64,000 nt of DNA from Sphingobacterium lumbrici. GTDB taxonomy: Bacteria > Bacteroidota > Bacteroidia > Sphingobacteriales > Sphingobacteriaceae. The stretch covers positions 186,001 through 250,000 of the forward strand of contig NZ_SRZY01000027.1 in NCBI RefSeq assembly GCF_006476045.1, given 5' to 3'. Shown in pieces: positions 16,919 to 26,199 of this stretch. Each line of letters begins with the position of its first letter. Position 1 is the first letter of the stretch. Position numbers and translations under genes: made by a program. Under the pieces are notes generated by a model that did not search any database, was not told the origin of the DNA, and was given only the letters and a program-made list of their open reading frames with translations.

Positions 16919-18553
16919 ATGAAGCAGTTTTTTACGTATATACCTTTATTACTTTTTCTTTTCCTATTTGCTACGGGCGCTTTTGCCCAACGGGGACAGT
17001 CTTCTTATTCGGTATTGACGCGAGAGTCGATGAGGCAAAACCCCGATTTAGCGTTCAAGCAACTAAAACGTAACCTCAACAATGCGCTGGAGGAAGGAAA
17101 TGACCACGTTGCCGCGGTCTGTTACCGACAAATAGGAGAACTATATCACTATCAAGCAGCTTATCTGCAAGCGCTCGATAATTTTTATAAAGCAGAGTCT
17201 TTGTTTAGAAAGCAAGAACAAACCTTAGAATTAGCAAATACATGGATCAAAATCGGAGAAACAAATTTTTATAACAGACAATATACCGTATCTCTGGAAG
17301 CTTTTGAACAGTCGCTCTCCTTGTACATATCGGTCAATAATAACGATGGTATGGCCGATGCCCTGGCACATATCGGACAGGTATATGAGAAAACAGAAAA
17401 TCTTCAAGAAGCTAAACGGTATCAATATTTAGCACTGGATCACCTTGGAGGTATTGCGGATCAAGCACTGATAGCTAAGATTTATGAAAATATAGGCAGT
17501 ATTTATGAAGACAAGTTTCAGTTGGATTCGGCATTGTTGTTTTTTCAAAAGGCATTAGATATCATTGATCAACAAGATGATAAAATGGCTAAAATAGAAG
17601 TATTCAATAATCTGGGCGATGTCTTCCGTAAAACAGGTGATTATCAAACGGCATTGAAATACACCAGACAGGCTACTTCATTGGCTAAAGACATGCAAGA
17701 ACACTACCAGCTGGCAAGTTCCTATCGTGACTTAGCAAAGACTTTCTCATTAATGGGAAGGTATGACAGCGCATATCACTATAGCTACGCCGGCAGGGAG
17801 ATCCATACTGAAATTTTCTCCGAGGATATGACTAAACAACTTACCGTCCTCCAAACTTTATTTGAACTGGAACAAAAAGATGATGCCATCGTACAATATG
17901 AAAGGGAACGAAAGATTCATTATACTATGCTCTTGTTTGGAACAGCCATCGTTCTGCTATTGATTTTTTTGGGTATCAGTGTTATCAGTAGACAAAAATT
18001 GAAGATCACCAACGGAAAGCGGCTCTATACGCAAAACCAGATACTGTATGAAACCCAGAAACGGGCAATGGAAACCGACCTGCACAACAAAAAACTGCGG
18101 GAGGAGAATCTAAAAAATGAACTGGAATTAAAAAGCAAAGAACTTACCAGTCACACGCTGCACTTGATTCAGAAAAACCAATTGCTGGATGAACTTAAAG
18201 AGAAATTAAATGTGGTGGTGAAAAGCGACAAGAGGGATCAACGGAAAGAACTGAGGCATATCATTAACCTCATCCAACTAAACCACAACCAAGACAAAAA
18301 TTGGGATGATTTTCGTATCGTATTTGAACGTGTTCACGAACACTTTTTTGATGGACTAAGAGCGCATAGCGATGGCCTGACTTCATCTGATTTCCGACTA
18401 GCTGCCTTATTGAAAATGAATTTGGGTTCGCCCGATATTTCGACCATGTTGGGCATATCACAAGATAGTCTACGGATAGCAAGATATAGACTACGAAAGA
18501 AATTGAATCTCCCGGAAGGAGAAAGCCTTACAACATTTATTCAACGGTTTTAA
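16919..18553 (+). CDS. TPR-containing membrane protein with C-terminal HTH
   Basis: 544 residues. A signal peptide ends near residue 23 (ATGAFAQ), TPR-like helical pairs fill about 40-310, a transmembrane helix lies near 341-360, then a coiled coil of about 70 residues and a C-terminal LuxR-type helix-turn-helix around 490-535 (ISTMLGISQDSLRIARYRLR). This layout is common in Bacteroidota, where it is taken to be a one-component membrane regulator sensing through periplasmic TPRs. Targets are unknown. It is followed by copy 2 of the conserved hairpin element. Confidence 0.85.
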   Translation: MKQFFTYIPLLLFLFLFATGAFAQRGQSSYSVLTRESMRQNPDLAFKQLKRNLNNALEEGNDHVAAVCYRQIGELYHYQAAYLQALDNFYKAESLFRKQEQTLELANTWIKIGETNFYNRQYTVSLEAFEQSLSLYISVNNNDGMADALAHIGQVYEKTENLQEAKRYQYLALDHLGGIADQALIAKIYENIGSIYEDKFQLDSALLFFQKALDIIDQQDDKMAKIEVFNNLGDVFRKTGDYQTALKYTRQATSLAKDMQEHYQLASSYRDLAKTFSLMGRYDSAYHYSYAGREIHTEIFSEDMTKQLTVLQTLFELEQKDDAIVQYERERKIHYTMLLFGTAIVLLLIFLGISVISRQKLKITNGKRLYTQNQILYETQKRAMETDLHNKKLREENLKNELELKSKELTSHTLHLIQKNQLLDELKEKLNVVVKSDKRDQRKELRHIINLIQLNHNQDKNWDDFRIVFERVHEHFFDGLRAHSDGLTSSDFRLAALLKMNLGSPDISTMLGISQDSLRIARYRLRKKLNLPEGESLTTFIQRF

Positions 18554-18602
18554 ACATGCTACATCCGCTTAAAATTACGAATTACATCTTTTTTACCCCG
18601 AT

Positions 18603-18640
18603 AATTCCTACAGAATAATAAAATATCTGGGATAGGAATT
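18603..18640. repeat. 8-bp inverted repeat
   Basis: AATTCCTA (18603-18610) pairs with TAGGAATT (18633-18640). It lies 50 bases past the TPR gene and may end its transcript, although no T-run follows directly. Confidence 0.4.
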
Positions 18641-18690
18641 GTCTGGATTTAAAAAAAATTGTACCCCGTTATACGATCAGTATAGAAATT

Positions 18691-18768
18691 ATCGTTTAAT
18701 AGGTAATTCATAATTTAGGTTAATATTTTGGTTTGGTAAAATCCTGAAGCTCCCAACTTCAGGATTTT
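18691..18768 (+). ncRNA. Candidate small RNA or leader, copy 2 of a conserved hairpin element
   Basis: ATCGTTTAATAGG, then ATTCATAATTTAGGTTAATA, then the hairpin AAAATCCTGAAG (18738-18749), loop CTCCCAA, CTTCAGGATTTT (18757-18768). It aligns along its whole length with 12228-12304. It lies between a TPR regulator and an acyltransferase gene, so the two copies do not share neighbours, which argues against a gene-specific leader. Confidence 0.5.
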
Positions 18769-18866
18769 TTATATACATTTGGCCTGCTTTTCTACCTAAT
18801 TTATACATTTTAATAAGATCTATTCGGAAAAGTACGAATTAAAAATCTGATCTTTGCAGGTGAAAG

Positions 18867-19634
18867 ATGAATAGAATTTACAACTTTTTGGGATTCTTTA
18901 TTGGCTCATTATGCCATTATAGATCGCAAGTAACCGTCCAGAATCTGGCAAGAGCATTTCCAAATGCTTCTTATGGAGAGGTAATGCAGTATAGACGTTC
19001 TTTTTACCGTAATATGGGTAGAATTTTAGTTGAGAGTATTTTTCCTTTTCTGCCCAAACTAATCGCTGAGCCAGAAACAATTAAACATCTTCAACAAATA
19101 CACCATAATAAAAGAAATATTATCTTAATGATCGGCCATTATGGAAATTGGGAAGCACTTAACAAATTACCCTTAACAATAGATATTCCGATACAGGCCT
19201 TGTATAAACCATTGAAAAGCAAACTGTGGAACAGTATAGCAATAAAGCTACGAGAAAACTATGGTGCACGATTGATCCCTTCACAGCACGGAATCCGTAC
19301 ACTAATCAAAGAGAAAGATAAACCGAGCATTACGATATTTATCGCAGATCAGTTCCCAGGTTATCAAAATGGCTTACCAATGAAGTTTATGAATCAAGAC
19401 ACATTTATATTCACCGGAGCCGAAAAAGTAGCTAAAAAACTCAACGCATTTGTTGCCTATGTAGAAATGCAACCAATGACACAACATCACTGGAAGATAA
19501 AATTAGAAACGATATGTGACTATGCGTCTGAAACAGAAGATGGGTTTATCACAAAAGTTTACACCCAAAATCTGGAAAAAAGTATACAACGAGAACCTTC
19601 ATGGTGGTTATGGACTCACCGACGATGGAAATAA
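18867..19634 (+). CDS. LpxL/HtrB-type lipid A acyltransferase family protein
   Basis: 255 residues. The catalytic HX4E motif appears in GHYGNWE, followed by QALYKPLKSK and GARLIPSQHGIR, and the protein ends PSWWLWTHRRWK, as these enzymes typically do. They transfer an acyl chain to lipid A precursors or ornithine lipids at the inner membrane. It is somewhat shorter than the usual 290 or so and its N-terminal anchor is short (GFFIGSLC). The start at 18867 is the first good ATG after a CTTTGCAGG promoter-like stretch. The acyl acceptor is not known. Confidence 0.85.
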   Translation: MNRIYNFLGFFIGSLCHYRSQVTVQNLARAFPNASYGEVMQYRRSFYRNMGRILVESIFPFLPKLIAEPETIKHLQQIHHNKRNIILMIGHYGNWEALNKLPLTIDIPIQALYKPLKSKLWNSIAIKLRENYGARLIPSQHGIRTLIKEKDKPSITIFIADQFPGYQNGLPMKFMNQDTFIFTGAEKVAKKLNAFVAYVEMQPMTQHHWKIKLETICDYASETEDGFITKVYTQNLEKSIQREPSWWLWTHRRWK

Positions 19635-19646
19635 ACGAACACATTA

Positions 19647-20429
19647 CTAATGTCTTCGTTCTCCGACCAAGTTGTTAATAATCTGTTTACATGCATCTTG
19701 CATAATACCCATATCAACCGAAAAAGAAATATAATCGACCCCTAGGTCGATCCAATTTTTTGCATCGGTTAGGTTATCTGTAAAAACGCCCGTCTTGATA
19801 CCATTGGTCTTACATTTTTCAATGATGCTTTCCATTTTTTCAAGAACAACAGGATGGTTTATTTGACCACTTACTCCCAAAGCTTGCGATAAATCATACG
19901 GCCCCAGAAAAATAATGTCGATACCCTCTACTTTAATAATCTCTTCAAAATTGGCAACAGCTTCAGCTCCTTCCAACTGTAATATCAAGAATAACTCGTT
20001 CGACTCTTTAAAATACGCAAACCGATCTTTATTTGAATACTCCGCGGCTCTTACAAAACGACAAACACCGCGCATTCCCTGTGGCGCAAACTTAGCGTGC
20101 TGCACAGCTAACCTGGCTTCTTCAGCATTTGTTATTTGCGGCACCTGCACTCCCATCGCCCCAATATCAAGTGCTTTTCCAATATCAACTGCTGAATTAT
20201 CAGCTACACGAATCACAGGAAATGTGCCTGTCAGTTGGGCTCCACGCACCAAATTTTGTGCATTCAGGATTGTATTGGGGCCGTGCTCTAAGTCAATAAT
20301 AATAAAATCGAAACCTGCATAACCCATCGCCTCAATCACCGCTGGATCAGATGTTTTGGAAAACGGCCCAAGAACAGCCTGTCCTCTTTTCATTTTTTCA
20401 ATAAAACGCATATTTTTTACATTTACCAT
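19647..20429 (-). CDS. HpcH/HpaI family class II aldolase (2-keto-3-deoxy sugar acid aldolase)
   Basis: 260 residues. [11 protein letters not shown] carries the catalytic His and acidic residue, GVQVPQI and GMRGVCR the substrate Arg segment, and [12 protein letters not shown] the second binding loop, all typical of metal-dependent pyruvate aldolases. Its start overlaps the dgoD stop by 7 bases, so it is translationally coupled to a galactonate dehydratase. Cleavage of 2-keto-3-deoxygalactonate to pyruvate and D-glyceraldehyde is therefore the likely job, by inference from context. No dgoK/dgoA pair is seen in the window. Confidence 0.88.
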   Translation of the reverse strand: MVNVKNMRFIEKMKRGQAVLGPFSKTSDPAVIEAMGYAGFDFIIIDLEHGPNTILNAQNLVRGAQLTGTFPVIRVADNSAVDIGKALDIGAMGVQVPQITNAEEARLAVQHAKFAPQGMRGVCRFVRAAEYSNKDRFAYFKESNELFLILQLEGAEAVANFEEIIKVEGIDIIFLGPYDLSQALGVSGQINHPVVLEKMESIIEKCKTNGIKTGVFTDNLTDAKNWIDLGVDYISFSVDMGIMQDACKQIINNLVGERRH

Positions 20430-21571
20430 TCGGCTATAGATCCATCACGATGTCTCCATATCGGATTGTGCCAATCGTGACCTCTTTCGCTCATTTCTAT
20501 TACATATTTCTCATTAACTTCTATTCCCAGTCCCGGACCTTCTGGAATCTTAACCATGCCCTCACTATATGCAAAAATATCTGCATTGCTGATGTAATCC
20601 AGTAGATCATTGGACGTATTATAATGTATTCCAAGACTTTGCTCCTGTATAGCTGCATTATAAGACACGGCATCCACCTGCAGACATGCGGCTAATGCGA
20701 TAGGCCCTAAAGGACAGTGCAATGCTATGGCGACATCATACGCCTCCGCCATAGCAGCTATTTTTCTACATTCAGTAATACCTCCCGCATGGGATACATC
20801 GGGCTGTATAATATCTACGGCACGGCTTTCCAGTACTTTCTTAAAATCCCACCTCGAAAACAACCGCTCTCCCAAAGCTATCGGAATGGATGTTTGTCTC
20901 GCCAGTTCTACGATACCCTCCATATTTTCTGACAAAAGAGGTTCCTCTATAAAAATAGGATTGTACTCCTCTAACTTCTTGACAAGAATTTTTGCCATAG
21001 GCTTGTGTACCCGTCCGTGAAAATCGATGCCTACATTGATCGAATTACCGAAGGTATCCCTTATCATACCCATGCGCTCCAATAAACAATCAATTTCCTG
21101 ATAACTATCGATGTATTTCAAACGCTCAGTCCCGTTTATTTTCACCGTTTTAAAACCTCGGTCAATTACTTTTCGGATTTCCTCTACCACCACTTTAGGC
21201 TCATCGCCTCCAATCCATGAATACACATCGATCTGTTCACGACATTTTCCGCCTAACAATTCATGTACCGGTACACCCAGCGCTTTTCCTTTTATATCCC
21301 AAAGAGCTTGGTCAATCCCCGACAATGCACTCATCAGAATCGGTCCTCCGCGATAAAATCCACCGCGGTATAGGGTGTTCCAATGATCCTCAATAAAACG
21401 GGGATCTTTATCAAGCAGCATCTGCATTAATTCATGTACCGCAGCAATAACGGTATCTGCCCTACCTTCTACAACAGGCTCACCCCATCCTACGATCCCT
21501 TCATCTGTCTCGATTTTCAAAAACACCCACCTAGGTGGTACTTTATAAAGTTGATAACTCTTGATTTTCAT
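20423..21571 (-). CDS. dgoD: D-galactonate dehydratase
   Basis: 382-residue enolase-superfamily enzyme that dehydrates D-galactonate to 2-keto-3-deoxygalactonate. The match to E. coli DgoD is close: N-terminal [36 protein letters not shown] with His 185, FIEEPLL, IALGER and [11 protein letters not shown] with His 285. The two catalytic His residues fall at the same numbers as in the E. coli enzyme, and Asp 183, Glu 209 and the Glu of GER would bind Mg2+. It overlaps the aldolase gene and lies 38 bases after an SDR gene, within a sugar oxidation cluster. Confidence 0.93.
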   Translation of the reverse strand: MKIKSYQLYKVPPRWVFLKIETDEGIVGWGEPVVEGRADTVIAAVHELMQMLLDKDPRFIEDHWNTLYRGGFYRGGPILMSALSGIDQALWDIKGKALGVPVHELLGGKCREQIDVYSWIGGDEPKVVVEEIRKVIDRGFKTVKINGTERLKYIDSYQEIDCLLERMGMIRDTFGNSINVGIDFHGRVHKPMAKILVKKLEEYNPIFIEEPLLSENMEGIVELARQTSIPIALGERLFSRWDFKKVLESRAVDIIQPDVSHAGGITECRKIAAMAEAYDVAIALHCPLGPIALAACLQVDAVSYNAAIQEQSLGIHYNTSNDLLDYISNADIFAYSEGMVKIPEGPGLGIEVNEKYVIEMSERGHDWHNPIWRHRDGSIAEW

Positions 21572-21609
21572 CTATAGATAATTTGTTACAGCCACGAAGA
21601 TTTCATGTA

Positions 21610-22398
21610 TTAGAACTTATCTGAATAATATAATCTAGAAGTGAGTCCCCCATCTACCAAGAAGTCGCTACCAGTAATATTACCGCTTTTATCACTTGCC
21701 AAAAAGCAAACTATATGAGCAATATCTTCTGGCGTAGATATTCTTCCCGAAGCATGTAAATCCAAAATTTCCCGCTCCAGAAGTTGCGGGTTTTCTTTGG
21801 CACCCAACCAATTTTGATAGTGATTTGTATCGGTAAAACCTGGACACACACTGTTTACACGAATACCATATTGCCCTAAACTAATAGCCATACTTCTGGT
21901 CATTGCATTCACTCCTCCCTTTGCAGCGGCATACATTTCAGTGTCGGGGAGTGTACGATAGGCATGATTGGAAGAGATATTGATGATACTTCCTTTATTT
22001 TTATGTACAACCATGTGTTCTGCAACATATTTACTACATAAAAAGACCCCTTTAAGATCCGTATTGATGACCTTATCCCAGTCTGCTGTAGTCGCTTCAA
22101 GTATTGATTTGAAGATAGTGATCCCCGCATTATTAACCAATACATCAATCCTCCCCATCACCTTACCCACCTCAGCAATCATTGATCGAACACTTTCCTC
22201 ATCACTTACATCGGTCTGAATGTACTTTGCCCAAAAACCCGACTCCACAAATTCTTTTTCAACCCGGGAACCCTCTTCATCGTATTTTGTAGCCAAGAAA
22301 ACTTTGGCACCATATCTAGCAAATAGTTCAGCAATTCCTTTACCAATCCCATTACCCGCACCAGTTACAACGACTACTTTATCTTTTAATTCGTCCAT
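21610..22398 (-). CDS. Short-chain dehydrogenase/reductase, probable sugar dehydrogenase
   Basis: 262-residue Rossmann-fold oxidoreductase. The cofactor loop TGAGNGIGKG, the structural NNAG, and the catalytic Ser-Tyr-Lys set in SSNHAYRTL and YAAAKGG are all present; the end GSDFLVDGGL is typical of classical SDRs. Placed between a sugar porter and dgoD, it most likely oxidises D-galactose (or a related aldose) to the lactone, which would feed galactonate dehydratase. Substrate and NAD/NADP preference are inferred, not shown. No lactonase gene is seen nearby. Confidence 0.85.
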   Translation of the reverse strand: MDELKDKVVVVTGAGNGIGKGIAELFARYGAKVFLATKYDEEGSRVEKEFVESGFWAKYIQTDVSDEESVRSMIAEVGKVMGRIDVLVNNAGITIFKSILEATTADWDKVINTDLKGVFLCSKYVAEHMVVHKNKGSIINISSNHAYRTLPDTEMYAAAKGGVNAMTRSMAISLGQYGIRVNSVCPGFTDTNHYQNWLGAKENPQLLEREILDLHASGRISTPEDIAHIVCFLASDKSGNITGSDFLVDGGLTSRLYYSDKF

Positions 22399-22436
22399 AT
22401 AAATATTAAGCTTAGGATATTAAATAATTGACTTTG

Positions 22437-23750
22437 TTAAACTTTGTTATTTTTTGTTTCAGATACTACCGTTAATAAGAATACAAAAAATATAGTACAC
22501 AAACCTGAGAAGATTAAAAATGTTTGAAAAGTACTCAATCTATCAATCATAACAGGAAATAGATAAGTAATCCCGAAACAGGCTATCCACAAAAATGCAG
22601 AAGCAATGCCCATTCCCTGTTCTCTGATGCTAATAGGAAAAATCTCAGAAATAATCACCCAAGTAACCGGAGCCAATGTCGCAGCATAGGTACCGATAAA
22701 AAGAAGGACAAATACACTCACCAACTGCTGTGAAATGAACTGCCCCTGAAAAGACAAGCCAATCAATAGCAGCAATATTGCCATTAAACCTGAGCCTACA
22801 ACCATCAAGCGTTTTCTTCCCACTTGATCAACTAATCTTAAAGCGACTAAGGTAAAAATCAAATTGACAGAACCTATCAATATCTGAATCAATAGCTGAC
22901 TGTTTACATTCATCCCTACTTTTTCAAAAATAATAGGTGCATAAAACAACACGGCATTTGCCCCGGATATTTGCTGAAAAACAGCGATAACAATAGCAAT
23001 AATAAGTAATAAAAGATATGCCTTATTCGAAAATAAGGTGGATATTGATCCTTTATTTGTTGTATTATCCTCCACACGTCGGTTCACCATAGCATTAAAC
23101 TCATCTTCTACCTCCGCCTGCGGCAGCATTTTCGTTAACTCCCGTAATCCCTTTTCTTTTTTACCCCGGTAAATCAACCACTTGGGGCTTTCAGGAAGAA
23201 AAATAGCACCTATAATAAAGAGAATGGCTGGCAGACTCCCGCTGATAAACATCAACCTCCAATTATGTGTTAGATGAGACAGGAAATAGTTAGACATATA
23301 AGCCAGTAGAATACCGATAACGATAGCAAGTTGATTAATAGTAACCATCTTTCCTCTTACCTGCATCGGACTGATTTCTGCTATATATAAAGGAGATAAT
23401 ATAGAAGCTCCACCTACGCTAAATCCCGCGATAATACGCCATATAATCAGCTCAGTAACCGTATCCGCTATTCCCATCATAATAGAGGAAATAATGAAGA
23501 TAATTGAAACCAATATCAGCGAGGGTCTTCTACCCAGATATTGCGTTATTTTACCAAAAGATATAGAGCCTACGATACAACCTACGTATAGACAACTGGC
23601 AACCCATCCCAATTCATCAGGTGCCAAATTAAAAAAGGGAGCGATAAACGGAATTGTACCAGAGAAAATGGCTATATCAAAGCCAAAAAGCAGTCCTCCC
23701 AATGAGGCAATAAGACTATAAACAAAAACTTTTTTGTACTTAGTATTCAT
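22437..23750 (-). CDS. Sugar porter family MFS transporter
   Basis: 437 residues, twelve predicted membrane helices. Sugar porter signatures: GGLLFGFDIAIFSG in helix 1, GRRPSL, RIIAGFSVGG, PLYIAEISP, PESPKWLIYRGK and FQQISGANAVLFYAP, as in XylE/GalP/AraE. It would import a monosaccharide with protons across the inner membrane. As first gene of the sugar operon it probably brings in the hexose oxidised by the SDR and DgoD. The exact sugar is inferred from its neighbours. Confidence 0.92.
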   Translation of the reverse strand: MNTKYKKVFVYSLIASLGGLLFGFDIAIFSGTIPFIAPFFNLAPDELGWVASCLYVGCIVGSISFGKITQYLGRRPSLILVSIIFIISSIMMGIADTVTELIIWRIIAGFSVGGASILSPLYIAEISPMQVRGKMVTINQLAIVIGILLAYMSNYFLSHLTHNWRLMFISGSLPAILFIIGAIFLPESPKWLIYRGKKEKGLRELTKMLPQAEVEDEFNAMVNRRVEDNTTNKGSISTLFSNKAYLLLLIIAIVIAVFQQISGANAVLFYAPIIFEKVGMNVNSQLLIQILIGSVNLIFTLVALRLVDQVGRKRLMVVGSGLMAILLLLIGLSFQGQFISQQLVSVFVLLFIGTYAATLAPVTWVIISEIFPISIREQGMGIASAFLWIACFGITYLFPVMIDRLSTFQTFLIFSGLCTIFFVFLLTVVSETKNNKV

Positions 23751-23787
23751 ATTATGTTGTGATTTGACGTTTAATTTTGTCAGATGG

Positions 23788-23827
23788 AATATTCATGTAT
23801 CTCTATCTTTTCCGGATCATGAATATT
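23788..23827. promoter_or_regulatory. 10-bp inverted repeat upstream of the sugar operon
   Basis: AATATTCATG (23788-23797) and CATGAATATT (23818-23827) are perfect complements 20 bases apart. They lie in the 147-base gap between the AraC gene and the sugar porter gene, where the operon promoter should be. This may be a regulator site. Confidence 0.4.
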
Positions 23828-23897
23828 TCATAACATTGGTTTTTTAACGATGCTAAGATAACTAGTTATTACTAACTTTTAGATGTAAAATAAAAGC

Positions 23898-24803
23898 TTA
23901 TTGATGGATTTTATTATTATCAGGAATCAGACTATTGCGATAATGTGATGGCGATACGCCCATGTGTTCTTTAAACAATCTCGAAAAATAATACTGATCC
24001 TCAAAGCCAAGTTCAAAAGATATCAGCGATATCCTTTTATCAGAAAACTGCAGTAAGTAACATGCTTTCTGTACTTTTAAATGATTTAGATATTCAATTG
24101 GAGAATAGCCGGTTCTTCCTTTAAAGAGCTTACTGAAATGCGAAACGGAGAGATGGATATTTGCTACAATCTCGACAAGCCCAATACGGTTACCTATATT
24201 TGCTTTCAAAAATTCGATGGACTTTTCAATGACATCATCACTATTCTCATGCTTCCCTTTAAATATTTCCGGATATAGATATCCGCTAAAAAAGTGTGGT
24301 AGACTTAATGAAATGTATTCCAAAATCTCCCTACTATAACCTTTGGACAACAAACGGCAGAATTTTTCAAAGATCACCCTTACCTCTCCATCAAATGCCA
24401 ATACATTTTTTCGATCCAGCACCCTGTTAAAAATTTCTTGTACAATATACTGAGCCTGAGATCCCCTAAAATGCATCCAATAAATAGTCCAGGGATTATT
24501 CAAATCAGCTTGATAAGCATGCGATGTATTAGCCGGTATGAGTAAGTATTGATTGGTTTCTAAATGGAGCACCTCGTCATCGACAACAACGATACCTCGC
24601 CCGTCTACACAATGTATAAGTATATGCTCATCGCAACCTGAAGGCCGTTTACAGTAGTGGTTCTTTGCTTTGGGGTAATAGCCAATATCTGTAATATAAA
24701 AAGTGTTAGATAACCCATTAAATCCATTTTCCTTTAGAATTAAAGGAGGTACTACTATCCGAATTTCCCCATCAAAACCTTCTAACTTCGCTTCACTTTC
24801 CAT
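23898..24803 (-). CDS. AraC-family transcriptional regulator with cupin domain
   Basis: 301 residues. An N-terminal cupin/AraC-binding domain (about 30-165; HIL..CVDGRG, IPANTSHAYQAD) is followed by the paired HTH domain (about 190-290; ISLISFELGFEDQYYFSRLFKE and MGVSPSHYR). It is located next to the sugar porter/SDR/dgoD/aldolase operon and divergent from the mutarotase gene, so it is the likely sugar-responsive regulator of the cluster. This role is inferred from position. Confidence 0.9.
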   Translation of the reverse strand: MESEAKLEGFDGEIRIVVPPLILKENGFNGLSNTFYITDIGYYPKAKNHYCKRPSGCDEHILIHCVDGRGIVVVDDEVLHLETNQYLLIPANTSHAYQADLNNPWTIYWMHFRGSQAQYIVQEIFNRVLDRKNVLAFDGEVRVIFEKFCRLLSKGYSREILEYISLSLPHFFSGYLYPEIFKGKHENSDDVIEKSIEFLKANIGNRIGLVEIVANIHLSVSHFSKLFKGRTGYSPIEYLNHLKVQKACYLLQFSDKRISLISFELGFEDQYYFSRLFKEHMGVSPSHYRNSLIPDNNKIHQ

Positions 24804-24880
24804 TGGTTATATTTAACTTCGATAAGAATATAATCCATTTAAATGAATAATAACTCTATCATATAGTGTACAATATGGGT

Positions 24881-24888
24881 TATATTTG
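24881..24888 (+). promoter_or_regulatory. Bacteroidota -7 promoter element of the mutarotase gene
   Basis: TATATTTG fits TAnnTTTG, giving a leader of about 80 bases before the ATG at 24973. It lies in the 169-base divergent gap with the AraC gene. Confidence 0.45.
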
Positions 24889-24972
24889 TTTACATAGCAA
24901 TTATAGCAACCTTTCTACAAAAGAAAGAAAATCAGTTATAATCAATTCAAATTAAAGACAAATTTTTGACGA

Positions 24973-25926
24973 ATGAAACGTTTTGTTATAAAAAACAAAC
25001 AAAATATGAGCGTAGAGATATTGGATTGGGGCTGTAGAATCATAGCCATACGCGTACCGGATAAGCTCGGGGAACCAGTTAATACCGTGCTCAGCTATTC
25101 CGATATCAATGATTACAAAAACGACACAAATTATTTGGGTTGTACTGTTGGTCGATATGCCAACCGAATAGAAAATGGCAAGTTCAAGCTACAAGAAACA
25201 GATGTTCAGCTGTCTATTAATGAAAGTGAATCAAAAAATCATTTACACGGTGGCTTTATCGGATTCGACAAAAAATATTGGACACTGGTGAATCTGACAG
25301 AGTCTGTTGTAGAGATGAAAATCACAAGCCCTGATGGTGAAGAAGGATATCCCGGTGCATTAACCGTTAGTGTGAAATACGAATTACTTGAAACCAATAC
25401 ACTGAGCATTAAATACACCGCCACCTCAGATCAAACAACCATCGTAAATCTTACGAACCACAGTTATTTCAACTTATCAGGCGACGGGCGTTTAATCGAT
25501 AATCACAAAATAAAAGTAAATGCCTCCTATTACACACCACTGGGGGCAAAACACCTGCCTATTGCACCATTTAAAAAACAGGTGGAAAACAGCATTTTTG
25601 ATTTGAGAAATTTCCAACCCGTGCGCAAGGTTAAGCAGGCTATCTGTAACGTTAACTATTTCGTAGAACCTACTAAACAGATCAATACCATGTCTACCAT
25701 TTTGGATACTGAAACCAATCGCCAGGTAACTATTTCTTCAGATTATCCTGGTCTACAAGTATACTTTGGCAACTACTTATCAGGGAAATTGAGACCATTT
25801 CAAGGTCTATGCTGTGAACCTCACTACTCTCCTAATTCTCCTAATATCGAAGCGTATCCATCTGTCGTGCTTCATCCCGGAGAGGAATATAGACATACTA
25901 TTCATTATCATTTCGAAAATTTTTAA
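24973..25926 (+). CDS. galM: Aldose 1-epimerase (galactose mutarotase family)
   Basis: 317 residues. The galactose mutarotase pattern is visible: GCTVGRYANRI, LHGG, TNHSYFNLSG with the catalytic His, GLQVYFGN, CCEPHYSPNSPN near the end. Such enzymes interconvert alpha and beta anomers of aldoses. It is divergent from the AraC regulator of the galactonate cluster and would supply the anomer used by the dehydrogenase. A catalytic Glu lies in the QGLCCEPHYSP segment. Confidence 0.88.
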   Translation: MKRFVIKNKQNMSVEILDWGCRIIAIRVPDKLGEPVNTVLSYSDINDYKNDTNYLGCTVGRYANRIENGKFKLQETDVQLSINESESKNHLHGGFIGFDKKYWTLVNLTESVVEMKITSPDGEEGYPGALTVSVKYELLETNTLSIKYTATSDQTTIVNLTNHSYFNLSGDGRLIDNHKIKVNASYYTPLGAKHLPIAPFKKQVENSIFDLRNFQPVRKVKQAICNVNYFVEPTKQINTMSTILDTETNRQVTISSDYPGLQVYFGNYLSGKLRPFQGLCCEPHYSPNSPNIEAYPSVVLHPGEEYRHTIHYHFENF

Positions 25927-26199
25927 TAACTACGTCACCCAGTTTATTTTTTACTCCTCTCAATAAATATCATACAACATACTCATACGCTTTTAATAAA
26001 ACGTTGGTGAATACGATTCAATCTTAAAAATATTACAGCCAACGCTATGATGGATTATCTTAGCTCAAGCGACATCCGAATTAACCTGCTTCGATAGGGG
26101 GATGTGTCGTGAAGGAGGAATGAACGGGAAATGTAGATTTTTTGCTAATTAATAGCTACTTTGGACAAATATTTATAGCGCTATCTAAAAAATTGAACC

